A stretch of 64,000 nt of DNA from Fistulifera solaris (Eukaryota > Bacillariophyta > Bacillariophyceae > Naviculales > Stauroneidaceae): positions 665,001 through 729,000 of the forward strand of contig AP026132.1 in NCBI GenBank assembly GCA_030295235.1, in the 5' to 3' direction. Both the position numbers and the translations under genes were made by a program. The notes beneath the pieces are model-generated. The model ran no database searches, was not told the DNA's origin, and saw only the letters and a list, made by a program, of their open reading frames with translations. Every line of letters begins with the position of its first letter. The stretch's first letter is position 1. Positions 22,049 through 33,900 of the stretch are shown one piece after another.

Positions 22049-24398
22049 TTACTCAATATCGAAGCCCGTGGCCACCATCGTGACGGCTAACTTCAGCTTC
22101 TCTCGGAGCTCATCTTTTGTCTCGTACATGGGCAAATCGATGCGATTGAAGCACGTGTGCGCACGTGGATATAAACATACCCCCACGTGTACGCCGTGAA
22201 TAGTAAACTTGCGAATATTACCATCATTCCCTTGCAGCACACCAAATCCACGCGCAGGCACACCTGATGTACCCGTTACAAATTGTAATAGACGCGCCTT
22301 CATCTCCTGATCAAACTCATCCACAACCTCCCAAAACCAGTGACACGTCGGATAGTCTCCATTGACGTGTTCATATTCTCCAGAATATTCTGTATGCTCT
22401 CGCCAGTCGTCCATGTCTATTTTCGGCAAGCCACACATAAGCAACTCGATTTCCTGGAAATCGAAAACTGTCAACAACGGCTCGGGAATGACATCGAAGA
22501 ACCCTAACAGTAGCTCTGTTAATTGATCCTTCACTCTATCCATCATTCGATACCGTAAGCACGCTTCAAGATACTCTGGAAAGTTGTCGTTGGTAACTTC
22601 AATATTGGATCCGCCTGGAACAAGGTCTACTTCCTCCTTTGCACCCATGAATTCCTGTGTCGTGGAGAAATCCAAGCAAAGCATTTCTAAATCTTCACCA
22701 TTTTCGTGTAAGTCCTTCAGCTGCTTCAAATTCTGATGATATTCTTCATCTATTGTGGCAATATCTTTGAAGGTGATAGGCCAACCTAGCAAATGTTTGT
22801 ATATATACTGTACCATGTGCCCATTGACTAGTTGCATTTCAAAAGTGCCTTGCCCATGACTCGACCAAGGAATCGATAGTAAACAAGATAATCGTCGCAC
22901 ACGAACTCTGAAACGACAGAAATCAAACGCATTGTGAGACCTTTGAATCTGCAACCACGCGAAACTATACCACGCGAAACTAAAGTACCACGCTCGACTT
23001 ACTCGATGCAGGATTGATTTGCATGCACATTTGGTTCGTTTCGCTGCTCATCCAAAGTCCCATGTCAGGATCGAAAATTTCTTGCGTCACCAGTTCAAAC
23101 CATTCTCGTGTTAAACCACCGGCATCAATGCCCATTTCACCAATGAATTCAAAGCGCCATACTTTTCGAAGATCTTTTCGATTCAAAGACATGACGGCAT
23201 CTACGGAATCCTCTAACAAAAAATTACGACGGACATTGATTCGCATGTGCCCTTCACTCCATTCGACTCGTAGTTTTTGACACTTTTCTTGAAACCACAC
23301 TGCCTTTTCTTCGAAGCCTTTGACTTGCGCGTCGGCGATTTCACTGTACGTAACAAGGACTTCGCCATTGTAAGCTTTGACACGTGAATCAACAAAAGCA
23401 TCGCTGGCGGGCACCAGTGTCATGACCCCGTCACGGACTCGCTCGTCGCCGCCCGGTTGGAACGTTAGTTTGCGTACGTAGGCTGACTTTTCGGCATCAA
23501 AACGAGTATTGGTGTCGATATCACCATTGTCGTCCATACGGACCCACTGAAATTTCATGTCCGAAACGCGAATTGTTCGTGTCCAGCCATCCTTATCGTA
23601 CGACAATTTGATCTCGACAGCCTCACTACGGGGCTTTCGTTTGGTGGTAAGAGCTTTCGGTAATTTGAATCGAATTCGCTGACCTGGTCCGGCATTTAAA
23701 GGACATGTAACCAGAACACGGACACCCGCCGCGAGTAAGGCAAACGATTGACCGGGTTTGACTCCTTGCGGCACTTGTACTTCAAACAACTGCGTCTCTT
23801 CGTCCGCCATCGACTTTCGTTTACTATCCGGGTTCCCTGACATACCGACAGATGATTCGACGTCGTCCGGCGGAGGCGGAGGAGGCACAATTCGTACTTT
23901 GGTCCCTGGAGCGGCATTCGGAGGACAAGTCACCATGAGCTGTTGACCCTGAATGGTGACCGGAAATTGACTCCCTCCGCGAATTCCTTCTGGTATCGTA
24001 ACCATGTAAGCTGGGGGTCCTCCGTCTCTGTCTTCTACGGGGCAAACATTCGGACTATCCGGGGGCAGTGACTTATTTGCTGCACCCGCATTCGGCTTGC
24101 TGTTGTTGTTGCTGCTTTCGTTAGGGTCTATCGGTACGGTAATTTGCAGAAACTGTCCAGGCTGACTGTTGGGCGGGCATTTCACTCTTACTATTCGATT
24201 TCCTGCATACACCTGGAACTCTTGACCCGGTTGTACGCTGTCAGGTATCGGAACACGAAAAACAGTTGATTTTCCGTCAGCGGAAACCGTGCCTCCGCCT
24301 GATCCTTTTGACTTTACGTTGACATTCGGTGAAGAGTTCGCCCTGGCCTTTGTATTGTTGCTGGACCCAGAAGACCCCTTTTTAAATAATCGCATCAT
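22049..24398 (-). CDS. HECT-domain E3 ubiquitin ligase with N-terminal triple repeat
   Basis: The C-terminal 350 or so residues are a HECT domain, which accepts ubiquitin from an E2 on a cysteine and passes it to substrates. Seen: GIDAGGLTREWFELVTQEIF, LGRVMGKALFEMQLVNGHMV, the hinge, and the C-lobe with PRAHTCFNRIDLPMYET, whose Cys is catalytic. An intron at 22908-23002 (GTAAGT ... TTTCAG, phase 1) joins INPAS to KFVCDDYLVYYRF. One base is missing from the run at 22841-22844 (TTTT on the coding strand). The N-terminal half has three copies of a module of about 45 residues containing VPxxVxPGQxF ... VxCPPNAxPGQ, near residues 45-90, 130-170 and 200-245. I know this style of repeat from diatom proteins, but its function is unknown. 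Confidence 0.85.
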
Positions 24399-25551
24399 TT
24401 TCTTGTAATTTGTTTCGACTCAGTCGCTAAAAAAATTGAAAATTTGGCAGAGGGACCCGTAATTTCCCTCCAGGTAAAAAAAATGTCAACGTAATGATGA
24501 GCTAATTCGGAAGCAGATACCGCTTTCGTTTAATCTGCCTCTATAACTTGTTTATGAATAAACCGCTTCAAAGATTGCTTTCAATAAAGCTTAAATAAAA
24601 GACACGAGAAAGACTTGCTGTAGATGGTGTTAATAGTGCTCCTTCATCCCGGTCTTTTTTTCGAAACGGAGCGCCGCAAGCAAGGAAGATGGCCATTTTG
24701 CAAGAAATCCTCCGCTCGGAGAAGCCAACGACATGTTCGGTTGGCTTTTCGAGTCTTTGATCCCCAAATTGTCTACTTTTCATGTCACAGTCATTCTTGT
24801 TTTCGTCGAGCGAAGTCTGTTTTTTTGCGGACGATTTACGACGGTCGACGGACAAGGTAGTCTTGGACGTCTGTCTGTCGGTGGGAGGGGCATATTTGTG
24901 GAACGTTTAGGACCTCTTGATTGACCATGAACAAAAACTGTCAAGTGGATGCCCATTGTCACTTGCTGACACAGCAACTTTAATGAGAAAGAAGATGGGT
25001 GCTGCCAGGTATTCGTGCGAAATAGACCCAAGAATAAGCGCAATCTTGGAATGCATCCAACTTCCGGGTCGGGTAGCCCTGCTTACTTGGTACGTCGATA
25101 ATTTTCCTACTAGGTTAACTTGAAAAGGCGTGAGAAGAGTGAAATCTAAGTTCTGACTCCCAAACTAGGTTAGTTATTAAATTAGACATAAACTATTTTT
25201 GTGATGCAAGTTTTAGGTGCTAATCGAGCAAGAGATGCTCCAGACGGAGAGCTATTCAAGAAGGAAGCAATGTAAAGAAACTCCATATCCGGTTTTCCTA
25301 CATCGATAAATTGCCTACGAGGCTACGAGGCCTACGTGAAACTTACGTAGCCAAAATTTCCCGCCGAAAGGAGGAACATGCGCGAGAAGCACGACGACAA
25401 CAGAACCTGTTCATACATCATCATCATCATCATTCATCATTGCTTTATTCAGTTCATTCTCATCTGCGGTAACACGACACAGCGAGTAGCATCGCTTCAT
25501 CTCTTGGGATAATACGGATTCACTGTTCGTTGACGAAGAAAGAAGCAACAC
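24399..25551. other. Long divergent intergenic region
   Basis: The region lies between the start codons of the HECT ligase (-) and the SAM carrier (+). Short frames on both strands near 24570-25120 contradict each other and show no domain, so I do not call them. A CAT microsatellite of six units sits at 25416-25433. No other repeat or RNA gene was recognised. Confidence 0.5.
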
Positions 25552-26414
25552 ATGTCGTCGTCATCGGCCGAAACACCACCTCCATTCCTCGTAGCAATGC
25601 TAGCCGGCGGACTCGCTGGTACATCCGTCGATGTTACTTTATTTCCTCTAGATACACTCAAGACACGACTACAGGCACCGGGTGGGTTTATTAAAGCCGG
25701 AGGCTTTCGCGGCGTCTACAATGGCTTGGGCGCCGCGGCATTGGGATCGGCACCGGGTGCAGCGCTCTTTTCAGTACGTACGAGACCATGAAAGTGTTGT
25801 TGGTGAAAAATGGAGACCAGCCAGACGCCGTGTCACACATGACCGCGGCATCGATTGGAGAAGCTGCCGCTTGTCTGGTACGAGTCCCGACCGAAGTGGT
25901 AAAAGCCAAAATGCAGACAAGCGCGACTCAACTATCTTTACAAGCAACAATTGCGAGTGTTTTGAAGGAGCGCAGCGGCAGTTGGCTAAGTCATATTACG
26001 GGTGGTCTTTATCGTGGCTATGGTATTACCTTATTTCGCGAGATTCCCTTTGCCATGATCCAGTTTCCTCTTTACGAGTACATGAAGCTAACCTGGGCTC
26101 GGCAACAGAATCTCGATCAGTGCACGCCAGTGCAAGCCGCAATCTGCGGTTCATGCTCGGGTGGCTTGGCGGCGGGATTGACGACACCTTTAGACGTGCT
26201 GAAGACGCGCTTGATGTTGGGCGCAGACCAGCACGGAACTCCGTACACGGGTGTATCGGATGTGTTGCGTCGGACTTTGGCATTAGAAGGGCAGATTGCC
26301 TTGTGGAGCGGTGTGCAACCGAGGGTCATGTGGATCTCTATCGGTGGATTTGTATTCTTTGGAGCGTACGAAACGTTCAAGACCTTACTGATGACTTCTT
26401 TACTCGCCCATTAG
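25552..26414 (+). CDS. Mitochondrial S-adenosylmethionine carrier (SLC25A26-type)
   Basis: An inner-membrane carrier that imports S-adenosylmethionine in exchange for S-adenosylhomocysteine. Three repeats carry the carrier signature: [26 protein letters not shown] and [12 protein letters not shown]. The second-repeat form RVPTEVVK is typical of the SAM subgroup. FFGAYETFK at the end repeats the YETMK of repeat one. The length (about 287 residues) is usual. The frame breaks once, at the T run 25768-25771, where one more T restores [11 protein letters not shown]. No intron fits. Plastid-envelope SAM carriers also belong to this subgroup, so the compartment is not settled. Confidence 0.8.
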
Positions 26415-26781
26415 AGAGGGCGCGAAACACAGTGTAGTTTTTGTTCATAAAATTCCGTACTTTATTGCTTCTTTGAATTCAGACCAGCTAAAGACACACA
26501 GCAATACCAGATTTGAAACTTGACTGTAGCTAGCTAGGGTCTAGTTTTCCTTACACTACTACAGTAAGGTCGAAGACGATATTGTGCGATATTGTGGTCA
26601 GGGACTTTAGTCGAGAACCTGTACGACGAGTTCAGTTTTCAAAAGATACCGCCACATTATTTTCTGCGAAGCCTTTTTCTGCGAAAAATCGATCACACTC
26701 AACGGATCCTTGATGAGAGTAAAGATTCATCTCCTTCTCATGTTCATTCTTATGCAATAAATCTGCGCTCAACACTACATA

Positions 26782-29663
26782 ATGCCTCACAATAAAGGAC
26801 ACAATCAAAGCAAGAAGAAAGGGAAAATCAAGGGGAGTCACAGCAAGCAACCGGCCTCCAGCAATCCCTCGCGTCAAGGGCCGTCGTTGCTGCCGCCAAA
26901 CGCTTTCGCACCCAAAACACCCGATGATTCGACAACTGTCAGTAGTGGCTATCACGCCATGTACAAAGAAGCGACGTTGCGGTTTCATAATTGGATGTCA
27001 CAAAAAGCCTGCCCTAAATCGAAAATGACGGCTGTCAATGATTACCGCAAAGGAGTCGATCTAATTGCGAACCATAATATGAGCGTGTACCTGAACAAGA
27101 ACGATGAGAAGGTCGAGAATCTGATTGTGACTCCGCCCGAGATCATGGCGAGCCTGGCATCCAGTATTCGATTGCGCGAAAAAGTCACAGCCAGCCTTTT
27201 CGGGTCGAAGAGCGGTGGTGACCTTGGACATCAGTATATCATCGATGTGTTGCACTATTGTCGGAGCACGCTTCGATTTGGGAATAGAATTGCCGCCATT
27301 TATCAAGAGAGTATGGGAGAGAAAGTCGCAGATGCAATAGGGGGTCGATTCAGTGCCCTGACGCTCGACGATGACGACGAAGAGGAAGAGTTGGAATGGG
27401 ACGACATTGATCAAGCTATCCGAGAAGGTAACTTGCCGAAGTATACCGGAGTTGAAGTAGAGGAAGAAATGGACATCAGCGAGATTCTTCTGAAGGGTGA
27501 CGATCGATTGCAAGCAATGTTTCTGCTGTATACTATGAATGATTCGATGGCAGCCGTTCATATGCATTATAAGCATTTCAAATCATACTTGAGAGGGAAC
27601 AGCAAATTTCAAGGCTCAAGCTGCATGCATCTATTGATGAAATGTGCTGTTGTAGCTAATGCTGCTACAGAAAGTGTTCATCAAGCGGAGAATGAACTGG
27701 GAATCAATCACCCCCATCTAGCGTCGTTTTATCATGTTCTTGTCCTTGTTTTTATGACCGAAATAATGGCAGAAGTCGAAAAGTTTATCGACAAGAATTG
27801 GTTAAAGAAGACGCCGCACATGGTTTTACAATTCTTGGCGGAAATCGTTGAGTCATCATTTCACTATCCTGGACAGACAAGAATTCCTTCCATCGTGAAG
27901 CGCTTTATCGCGAAGTCGGGCTTAGACCCAATGTACGTCGAAGAAACTGCGCAAGCTACTTATACCCTTATATCATATGAGACCACTTTGAAGGTCGAGG
28001 AACGTCTTAATCCAGGTCAAACTGCCCATCTGGCTGGTTGTGGTTTGGATCCTCATTCGTGGCTCAACTTTAGCGAATTTATCGGGGGCGATTGCTGCTT
28101 ATTAAACACCAAAAAGTTGGTGCAAAGACAATGGATCTTTTACAAGACGATCAGAAATTTGATGGACGGCCGGGATTTTGGGGACAGTCGTTCGACGAAA
28201 ACAAGAATCCTGCTAGGTGCATTCGGGGCGATCTCGACGAAGCCCTTGTATCAAGTATCTTACCGGATCTTTTTGAAATTTGCAGATGTTTGCCTTTTCA
28301 AAACTTGCCGATCCGGACACATTTGATTACTGTGCTCGACCTGTTGCAGCAGCATCTAAAAGGGGATCGGACAAAACCACTACCGATAGGTCTATCCTTC
28401 GGTTTGCATGCTGTTCTGATATCCATTCTTGTTCTTCAAGGCGATGGCGATTTGACACGTATTGCTGCATATTCAAAGAAATCATATAACAGACTTTTTG
28501 AGCAGTTGCAGGCTTTGTCGGATCAAAGCAAACCACCCAGCAACTCCCCTAACTTTTATCACCAAGTTTCGAGGTTTGCCCAGCTTGCAGGATTAGCAAA
28601 GCCATATGATGTCAACATCGGTAATTATCGGAGAGCTGATCCAGTCGCCGCAGCAAAAAAATGCATTTTGGAACCCTCTTATCGGCGGAGAATATATGTT
28701 GTATGCGACATACATGTGCTCGATCGGTCTGGGGTCGGCAACTGTCGATACATTGGTCAGGTGCGGTCGGTGCTTCACTTATACAACGGACTCAGAATCC
28801 TTGACCCTGCTTTCGAGGTTCCTTTTCTCGAAAAAAATCGACAAAGTTTTTAGCAATACAAAAGCAGTCTGGGTTGGAGGAAAACCAGGAAAGGGATCCT
28901 GCTCTAAGGTGTTCTGGATGTCGTTTGGACTAAGCGCAAAACGGGCTTCAAAGATTTACTCCGAGTACGCAGCTCTTAAACATGCTTTCCCAGTTAATCC
29001 CCAAGGCGATGATCTAAGGTAAGGACGTGTTGCTCAAGCGCATAGTGGGAAGAGATGACTCACATTGTAGCTAACTAAATTCGTTTCGATCATACTCAGA
29101 ATTTTGGATGAAATTGACCCGGGAGAGTTTAGTACCTCGTATCGGTGCCTCATTCAGCAGGCTTTTGGCGCAGAAAATTTTAAAGTTATTTCCTCGAAAC
29201 ATAGAACCAGCGAGGAAACCGAAGAAGCTGAACAACGCTGTCTTTCACTGATGGACCTTTTGATCAGAGCCGATGTCACTCATAAAGCTATGGACGATGA
29301 AAAGATGTCCTCCCATTGAACTTTACTGCGATCGGAACGATTTTGTTGGAGTTTGTGAACGCCTTGTCGGATCATACGAAATGGTCGACCGTGGCCCAAG
29401 GCGTTCTTCAAGATAACCCCACTATACTTTCTGGCCAAACGGCAAAGGGAACTAAGATGAGAGGATTTACTGCGTCTGAACTCAATTTCAAGTCCCACGT
29501 TCTAACCGACATTTGGGGGTATCTGTTATGGTGCATTGATACTGACTATACTGAACACTCCTTCCTACCGGTATTTGATGTAAAGGACATAGCTACATTT
29601 ACCAAGTCGTTCTTTGGCAAGATTGAGAAGAGTCGCTATACATTCTTTGCCGATTCGTATTGA
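26782..29663 (+). CDS. Large DUF6604-like protein of unknown function
   Basis: A protein of roughly 930 residues. The basic N-terminus (KGHNQSKKKGKIKG) is followed by YKEATLRFHNWMSQKA ... NDYRKGVDLIANH, which resembles the DUF6604 domain described from fungal and algal proteins. That is a pattern impression only. An acidic run (DDDDEEEELEWDD) lies near residue 200, and the rest is helical. An intron at 29019-29099 (GTAAGG ... CTCAG) joins DDLR to ILDEIDPGEF in phase. Three one-base breaks are inferred: a T lost at 28176-28179, an A gained in the run 28655-28661, and a C lost at 29312-29314. Each lies in a homopolymer and exactly bridges two open frames. I cannot assign a reaction. Confidence 0.6.
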
Positions 29664-29982
29664 CGAGTAAAAACCACTAATATCAAGCTTGAAGAAGCGC
29701 GCACCTTGCCAGTACAGTAGCTGGTTTTGAGGAGCGGAGGAGTCGAAGCTGATAGGCCAAACAAAAGAGAAACTCTTTAATGGTTAATAGATATGAGAGT
29801 TACCCTTTCCTCTAGTATCTAGCTATGTTAACGACAATCAATCACAAAAGAGACAACGGTCCGATTGCTAGGTAACTGATGATAAATCACTAAATCAACT
29901 CAAGTATTCCCCACGCTCTCTCCCTTTTGCATTGCTGTTAAAATTCCGCAGCAAGAGCGAACCACGCGGAGATTTTATCAGT
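29664..29982. other. Short convergent spacer
   Basis: The region lies between the stop of the DUF6604-like gene and the stop of MBF1. It should hold both 3' ends. Nothing else was recognised. Confidence 0.5.
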
Positions 29983-30599
29983 TTACCGCCGCTTCGGAGG
30001 CCCACCTCGAGTCACTCCCGCCGCTCCCGTTTTGACAGCCGTGGTACCCGTGCCCGTCGCTCCCGTCTTGGGTGGAGCAGTCGACTTACCCGGACGCGGT
30101 AACTTGACCCCGAGCTGTCGTTCTAGTTTACTAATGATCTGACCATTGGGAATCGCTTTGCCGCTCTCGTATTCAGCTACCACCTGGGGCTTTTCATTGA
30201 TGGCAGTGGCTAGTTCTTTCTGTGTCATCTTTTTCGCCGTTCGTGCCTGCAAAAAATGTAAAATCAAGTGAGACAAGGCATTCATTCATTCGAGCCCGAT
30301 GAGTCATCTAATCCAACACGAACCTGCATAATCGCCTTACTCAAACTCTTATCCACTTTCGCCAAGGTACCGACATCGTCCGCTTCTTCCAACTTCCGAA
30401 CCGACAAGGCCGTCGCCGAATGTGCACTCTTGTTTCCTCCCGCGCCGTGACGCTTTTCGGTCGTCAAAACGCCGGCCGCTTTGAGCATGCTGACTTCTCG
30501 CGCATTCTTGGGAGCCGCCGGTCGTGCGCCCATTAAACCACCGCGTCCGGCGTTGACGGGTGCCCAGTCCTGACCGGATTCAACTCCTCGTACTGGCAT
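29983..30599 (-). CDS. MBF1: Multiprotein-bridging factor 1 (MBF1)
   Basis: A conserved transcriptional coactivator that links activators to TBP and also limits ribosomal frameshifting at stalled ribosomes. Exon 1 (30324-30599) encodes the MBF1 N-terminal domain ([11 protein letters not shown] ... [20 protein letters not shown]). Exon 2 (29983-30246) encodes the Cro/C1-type helix-turn-helix ([36 protein letters not shown]). The intron 30247-30323 (GTTCGT ... TTTGCAG, phase 0) lies inside the [15 protein letters not shown] junction. The predicted length is 179 residues. The C-terminal tail of repeated Pro/Thr/Gly is longer than usual for the family. The frame is intact on both exons. Confidence 0.9.
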
Positions 30600-30960
30600 T
30601 ATTTCAACAGATAATAGTATTAAAAAAGATAATAATTGACTAGCTGAATTTGCTGAAGATTGAAGCTGTTTGTTTTGACCGTTTGGCGTTATGTGCGGTC
30701 ATGTTTTTATTAGTCTATACGCAGCGACTTCTTCGCTCTTCGACAGTGATCTGCGCGACTGGATATTCCGTAACGACGGACAGTCGCTGCACAAAATAGA
30801 CACAAAGTGTATACAGTTTTAAAAATTTACCACGACTGTATCTCAGTCACGAACCATTTGATTCCATGACTTATTGCTGCTCGACTTTGGTTCCTTTCGC
30901 AACACTGGTAAACCTCGACTGGTCTTTACTATGATTCTATTGCAAAGAACAATTCGGACC

Positions 30961-30970
30961 GTACCAGGTA
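30961..30970 (-). repeat. Intergenic TACCTGGTA motif, copy 3
   Basis: GTACCAGGTA on the plus strand, that is TACCTGGTAC on the minus strand, in the MBF1 / proteasome-like divergent spacer. Confidence 0.4.
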
Positions 30971-31165
30971 ATTAAGGACGTATAAAATTTTATACTTCCT
31001 TAACCGTAATCCTACCAATCAACTATAGCCCAAAGTGTAGATTACTTTTTATCATGACTAATAAAATTAATCGCTGTCCCGTGTATGACGTAACAAATAC
31101 AAACTGACAAACTGAACATATAGGCCGTATCAAAGCGGAATAAACGACAATGGCCGAATGGCACT

Positions 31166-31175
31166 TACCTGGTAT
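31166..31175 (+). repeat. Intergenic TACCTGGTA motif, copy 4
   Basis: TACCTGGTAT, 83 bases upstream of the ATG of the proteasome-like gene. Confidence 0.4.
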
Positions 31176-31257
31176 CGTCTCTCTTCAAATAGAGTGCTCA
31201 ACACTCATCTTTGATTTTTTTAATAAAAGGGTAGCTTCACCTTATTTAGGATCTTGA

Positions 31258-32106
31258 ATGCGGTGCTTCAAGACGAAAATGTGGAGCAGTCGTGATCTCC
31301 TGTATTGTGCTCTGCTCATTTGCATCCTCCCACCATTTTCATTGGCTGCCAGTCCCTACAATGCCTATCAATACGACATGACCGACGCCCAATTTACACC
31401 GGATGGACGTCTCTTACAGGTCGAATACGCTTCCGCCGCCGCGGATCATTCGTCTCCGGTCGTCGTGCAACCCCTCGATTCCGATCTTTGCCTGGTTTGT
31501 ACGACCCACCGGGCTGGTGTTTACACGGAACGTCTCGTACTGATTCCGACGGGCAGTTGGACCACGAAACAGCCACCGGTCGTCGTTGCATTGTCGGGAA
31601 TTTTGGCCGATAATATGGCATTACTGGAAGTACTGCAAGAAAAACGGTGGGAACAAATGCAACTGTACGAAACGCCCTTGTCGGCACAGCAAGTGGCGCA
31701 AGCGATGGCGGATGAATGTCAAAAGAAGGCCTTTGGTGGGGGCATACGACCCTTTGGGGCGACCTTGCTCGTGTGTGGTATGGATGGAGTGTATCAGACC
31801 GATCCGTCCGGGGGGATTTTAGAAACATCGTACGACAATTTATTACGACAAGAAAGTCAAAAGTCCGTTGTGGTGGGTGGGGCCGCCAACAGTGTACGGT
31901 CATTGAAGCGACAACTTGCTGCTGTTTTGACAAATGATAATATTCGAAAGCAAATCATGGAGATATTATCGTTGCTACGTAGTGAGCAAAAGAATCGACT
32001 TCCAGACAAGGACGAAATGGAACTCGAAGCGGTTTTGATTTCGAAAAGTAGAGGCGTTTTGAAGTTGACGGCAGAGCAAATTGAGAATTTTGGAAAGGAA
32101 CAGTGA
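31258..32106 (+). CDS. Proteasome alpha-subunit-like protein with an N-terminal signal peptide
   Basis: A 282-residue protein. Residues 35-55 match the 20S proteasome alpha-type signature (QYDMTDAQFTPDGRLLQVEYA). They are followed by an Ntn-fold body with IRPFGATLLVCGMDG, TDPSGG and a helical C-terminus, the usual alpha-subunit order. Residues 12-32 are strongly hydrophobic and end in LPPFSLAASP, a clear signal peptide with a plausible cleavage after SLA. A normal cytosolic alpha subunit begins within about 10 residues of the signature and has no such leader. The segment after VEYA is also divergent from normal subunits. The protein could therefore act in the ER, the periplastidial space or the plastid. 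The first ATG (31258) and the one at 31279 both keep the leader. The frame is intact. Confidence 0.75.
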   Translation: MRCFKTKMWSSRDLLYCALLICILPPFSLAASPYNAYQYDMTDAQFTPDGRLLQVEYASAAADHSSPVVVQPLDSDLCLVCTTHRAGVYTERLVLIPTGSWTTKQPPVVVALSGILADNMALLEVLQEKRWEQMQLYETPLSAQQVAQAMADECQKKAFGGGIRPFGATLLVCGMDGVYQTDPSGGILETSYDNLLRQESQKSVVVGGAANSVRSLKRQLAAVLTNDNIRKQIMEILSLLRSEQKNRLPDKDEMELEAVLISKSRGVLKLTAEQIENFGKEQ

Positions 32107-33900
32107 CGAACTAAGAAATACCTTGGCGTTTAGTCTCGAGTCGCAGCACGCGCTGCGGAAACCGTCGCGACGAAGCTGAAAGACGAACAAATCCGGCTAG
32201 GAATGCGCTTAGTTAGACGGAGAAACGGTTGCTCATATCATGGGCTGCGAATTTTAACGATATCATTAATGTGGATTCAAGTGACTTTAGCTACCTACAG
32301 AGTACTCACAATTAACTATTTACAAGCGAATGGTGCATATCGGTTTCAAATAAGTCCAAGTCGATTTTTTTTTTTTTGGAACACTGCTACCACAGGCGAA
32401 GAAGTTTTTGCATCTCAAAAGCATTTCAATGTCCATGGTTGGCTCGCAAACAAGCGTCGCAAAGATTTTATGTGCTACCGTTTCGTTAGAAGGTTCATCT
32501 ATCTTGGATCAACTTTAGTCACAAAACTTTATGTTTAACGAGGCACGAAGAGCGAGGAGTATCCTAACAAAAGAGTCAAGAGCGAAGAGGATGATCGTTC
32601 AACGTTGCTGAAACCTGAAACCTCGAACACCCAGGAACCTGGAACACCAAACCAAGAACCACTTCATTGAGATGCGTCATGTGTCATGTTTCATGTTCCT
32701 TCGCAATTGCAAATGAGGTTGTACTGTTGTATTTGTTATTTATTAGTTGTTTCTTCGATCTTCAACAAGGCCTTTTATTCTCCTATTGAACTTCAACATC
32801 AGTTTTTATCGAATACAGTATCGATTCATGATGTGGCTTGTGGCATGGCATGTGGCGCATGATGCAGAATGCTGACTCGGTGTATGGGATTTGGATTTAG
32901 GATTTAGGATACCAGTACAATAATAATGACGACGACTCAAACTGCAGGACAAAGGACAAAATGCAAAATGGCAAAGCAGAAAGCAGAAGAGGAGTCAATC
33001 AGAAAATGAACATGTAACATGTGACATGTTTCGTGATGAATGATGAATGATGAATGATGCATGATGCATGATGTAATTGCACCAAGCAGCAACACCCACC
33101 ACCCACCACCGAAAACGCAAACGCAAACAGTCCATTTTAATGTAGCCCGTAGCCCTTGCCCTCAGCAGATGTTGAAGTTGCAATCCCGTTTTTCCGTTTC
33201 TACTTTTTACGACAGTAGATCTTTTCGAGACAAGGAGCGACGAACGACGAAGAAACAAGAAAAATGAGGCAGAAGGCAGAAGGCTCAATGAAGAAGGAAG
33301 AATTATTGACAACGCTAAGCTTTGAAGTTCGATGATGTCCATGACCGCTGACGCCTAAACTTACTCATTGGTGTGAAAGGCCTCAATGACACTGATTAAG
33401 GTTAATGGTTTACGGTACTGGAATAACCTAAGTTGTTTCTAATGTTGCCACGTCTGCATAGCAAGAAAACATACTGCACACTGGCCTTAACAGTACTTCC
33501 CGGTTTTAAGCATTTTTTACACTTCACCGCTGACCGCTGACCGCACGCAATACTGTATACCCTATACTGTGCTTCATGGCTGTTACAAAAAATTAAGAGT
33601 AGAAAAAAGAAACTGCAAGGCCCTGCCGAATACAAATGACTGTTTCTACGTGCAATCGCGCGAATGCAATTTCTCCGTAGTACACCAGCGCCGTATACTT
33701 ATTAGGACGGAACAATCCCGATTTCGAAGTAAGGCCTCGAGAAAATTTCCTCCGATGGAACGTTGTTCGCGGTTGGCGCAATTCCACCTCGGCCAACGAC
33801 CAACGAAAAGGGCACAATTACTCTCACAACTCACAATCTCAACATCTCAACAACTAACTTTACGACTTCCTCACCCATTCAAAATCGACCACCAAACAGC
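32107..33900. other. Low-complexity intergenic region
   Basis: About 1.8 kb without a supported gene. It contains a run of 13 T (32365-32377) and stretches of short, imperfectly repeated words such as ACCTGGAAC, GGATTTAGGATTT, GTGGCATGG and CCACCCACCACC. It also holds a heptamer array (separate entry). A 111-codon frame at 32203-32538 runs through the poly-T and is not credible. The whole stretch looks like simple-sequence DNA in decay. Confidence 0.55.
33034..33075 (+). repeat. Heptamer array TGATGAA/TGATGCA
   Basis: Six contiguous 7-base units: three TGATGAA, two TGATGCA, one TGATGTA. It is a simple microsatellite-like array in the non-coding region. Confidence 0.8.

Larger units (their letters stand above)
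30600..31257. other. Divergent intergenic region, MBF1 / proteasome-like
   Basis: This AT-rich divergent spacer lies between two start codons. It carries two of the six TACCTGGTA motifs, in opposite orientations. No gene is supported. Confidence 0.5.

Noticed and set aside
24568-25123. Overlapping small frames on both strands between HECT and SAM carrier
   Set aside because: Frames on opposite strands exclude each other and none has a recognised motif.
32203-32538. Plus-strand frame of 111 codons
   Set aside because: It runs through a 13-T run that gives a poly-Phe stretch and lies in simple-sequence DNA; no family resemblance.
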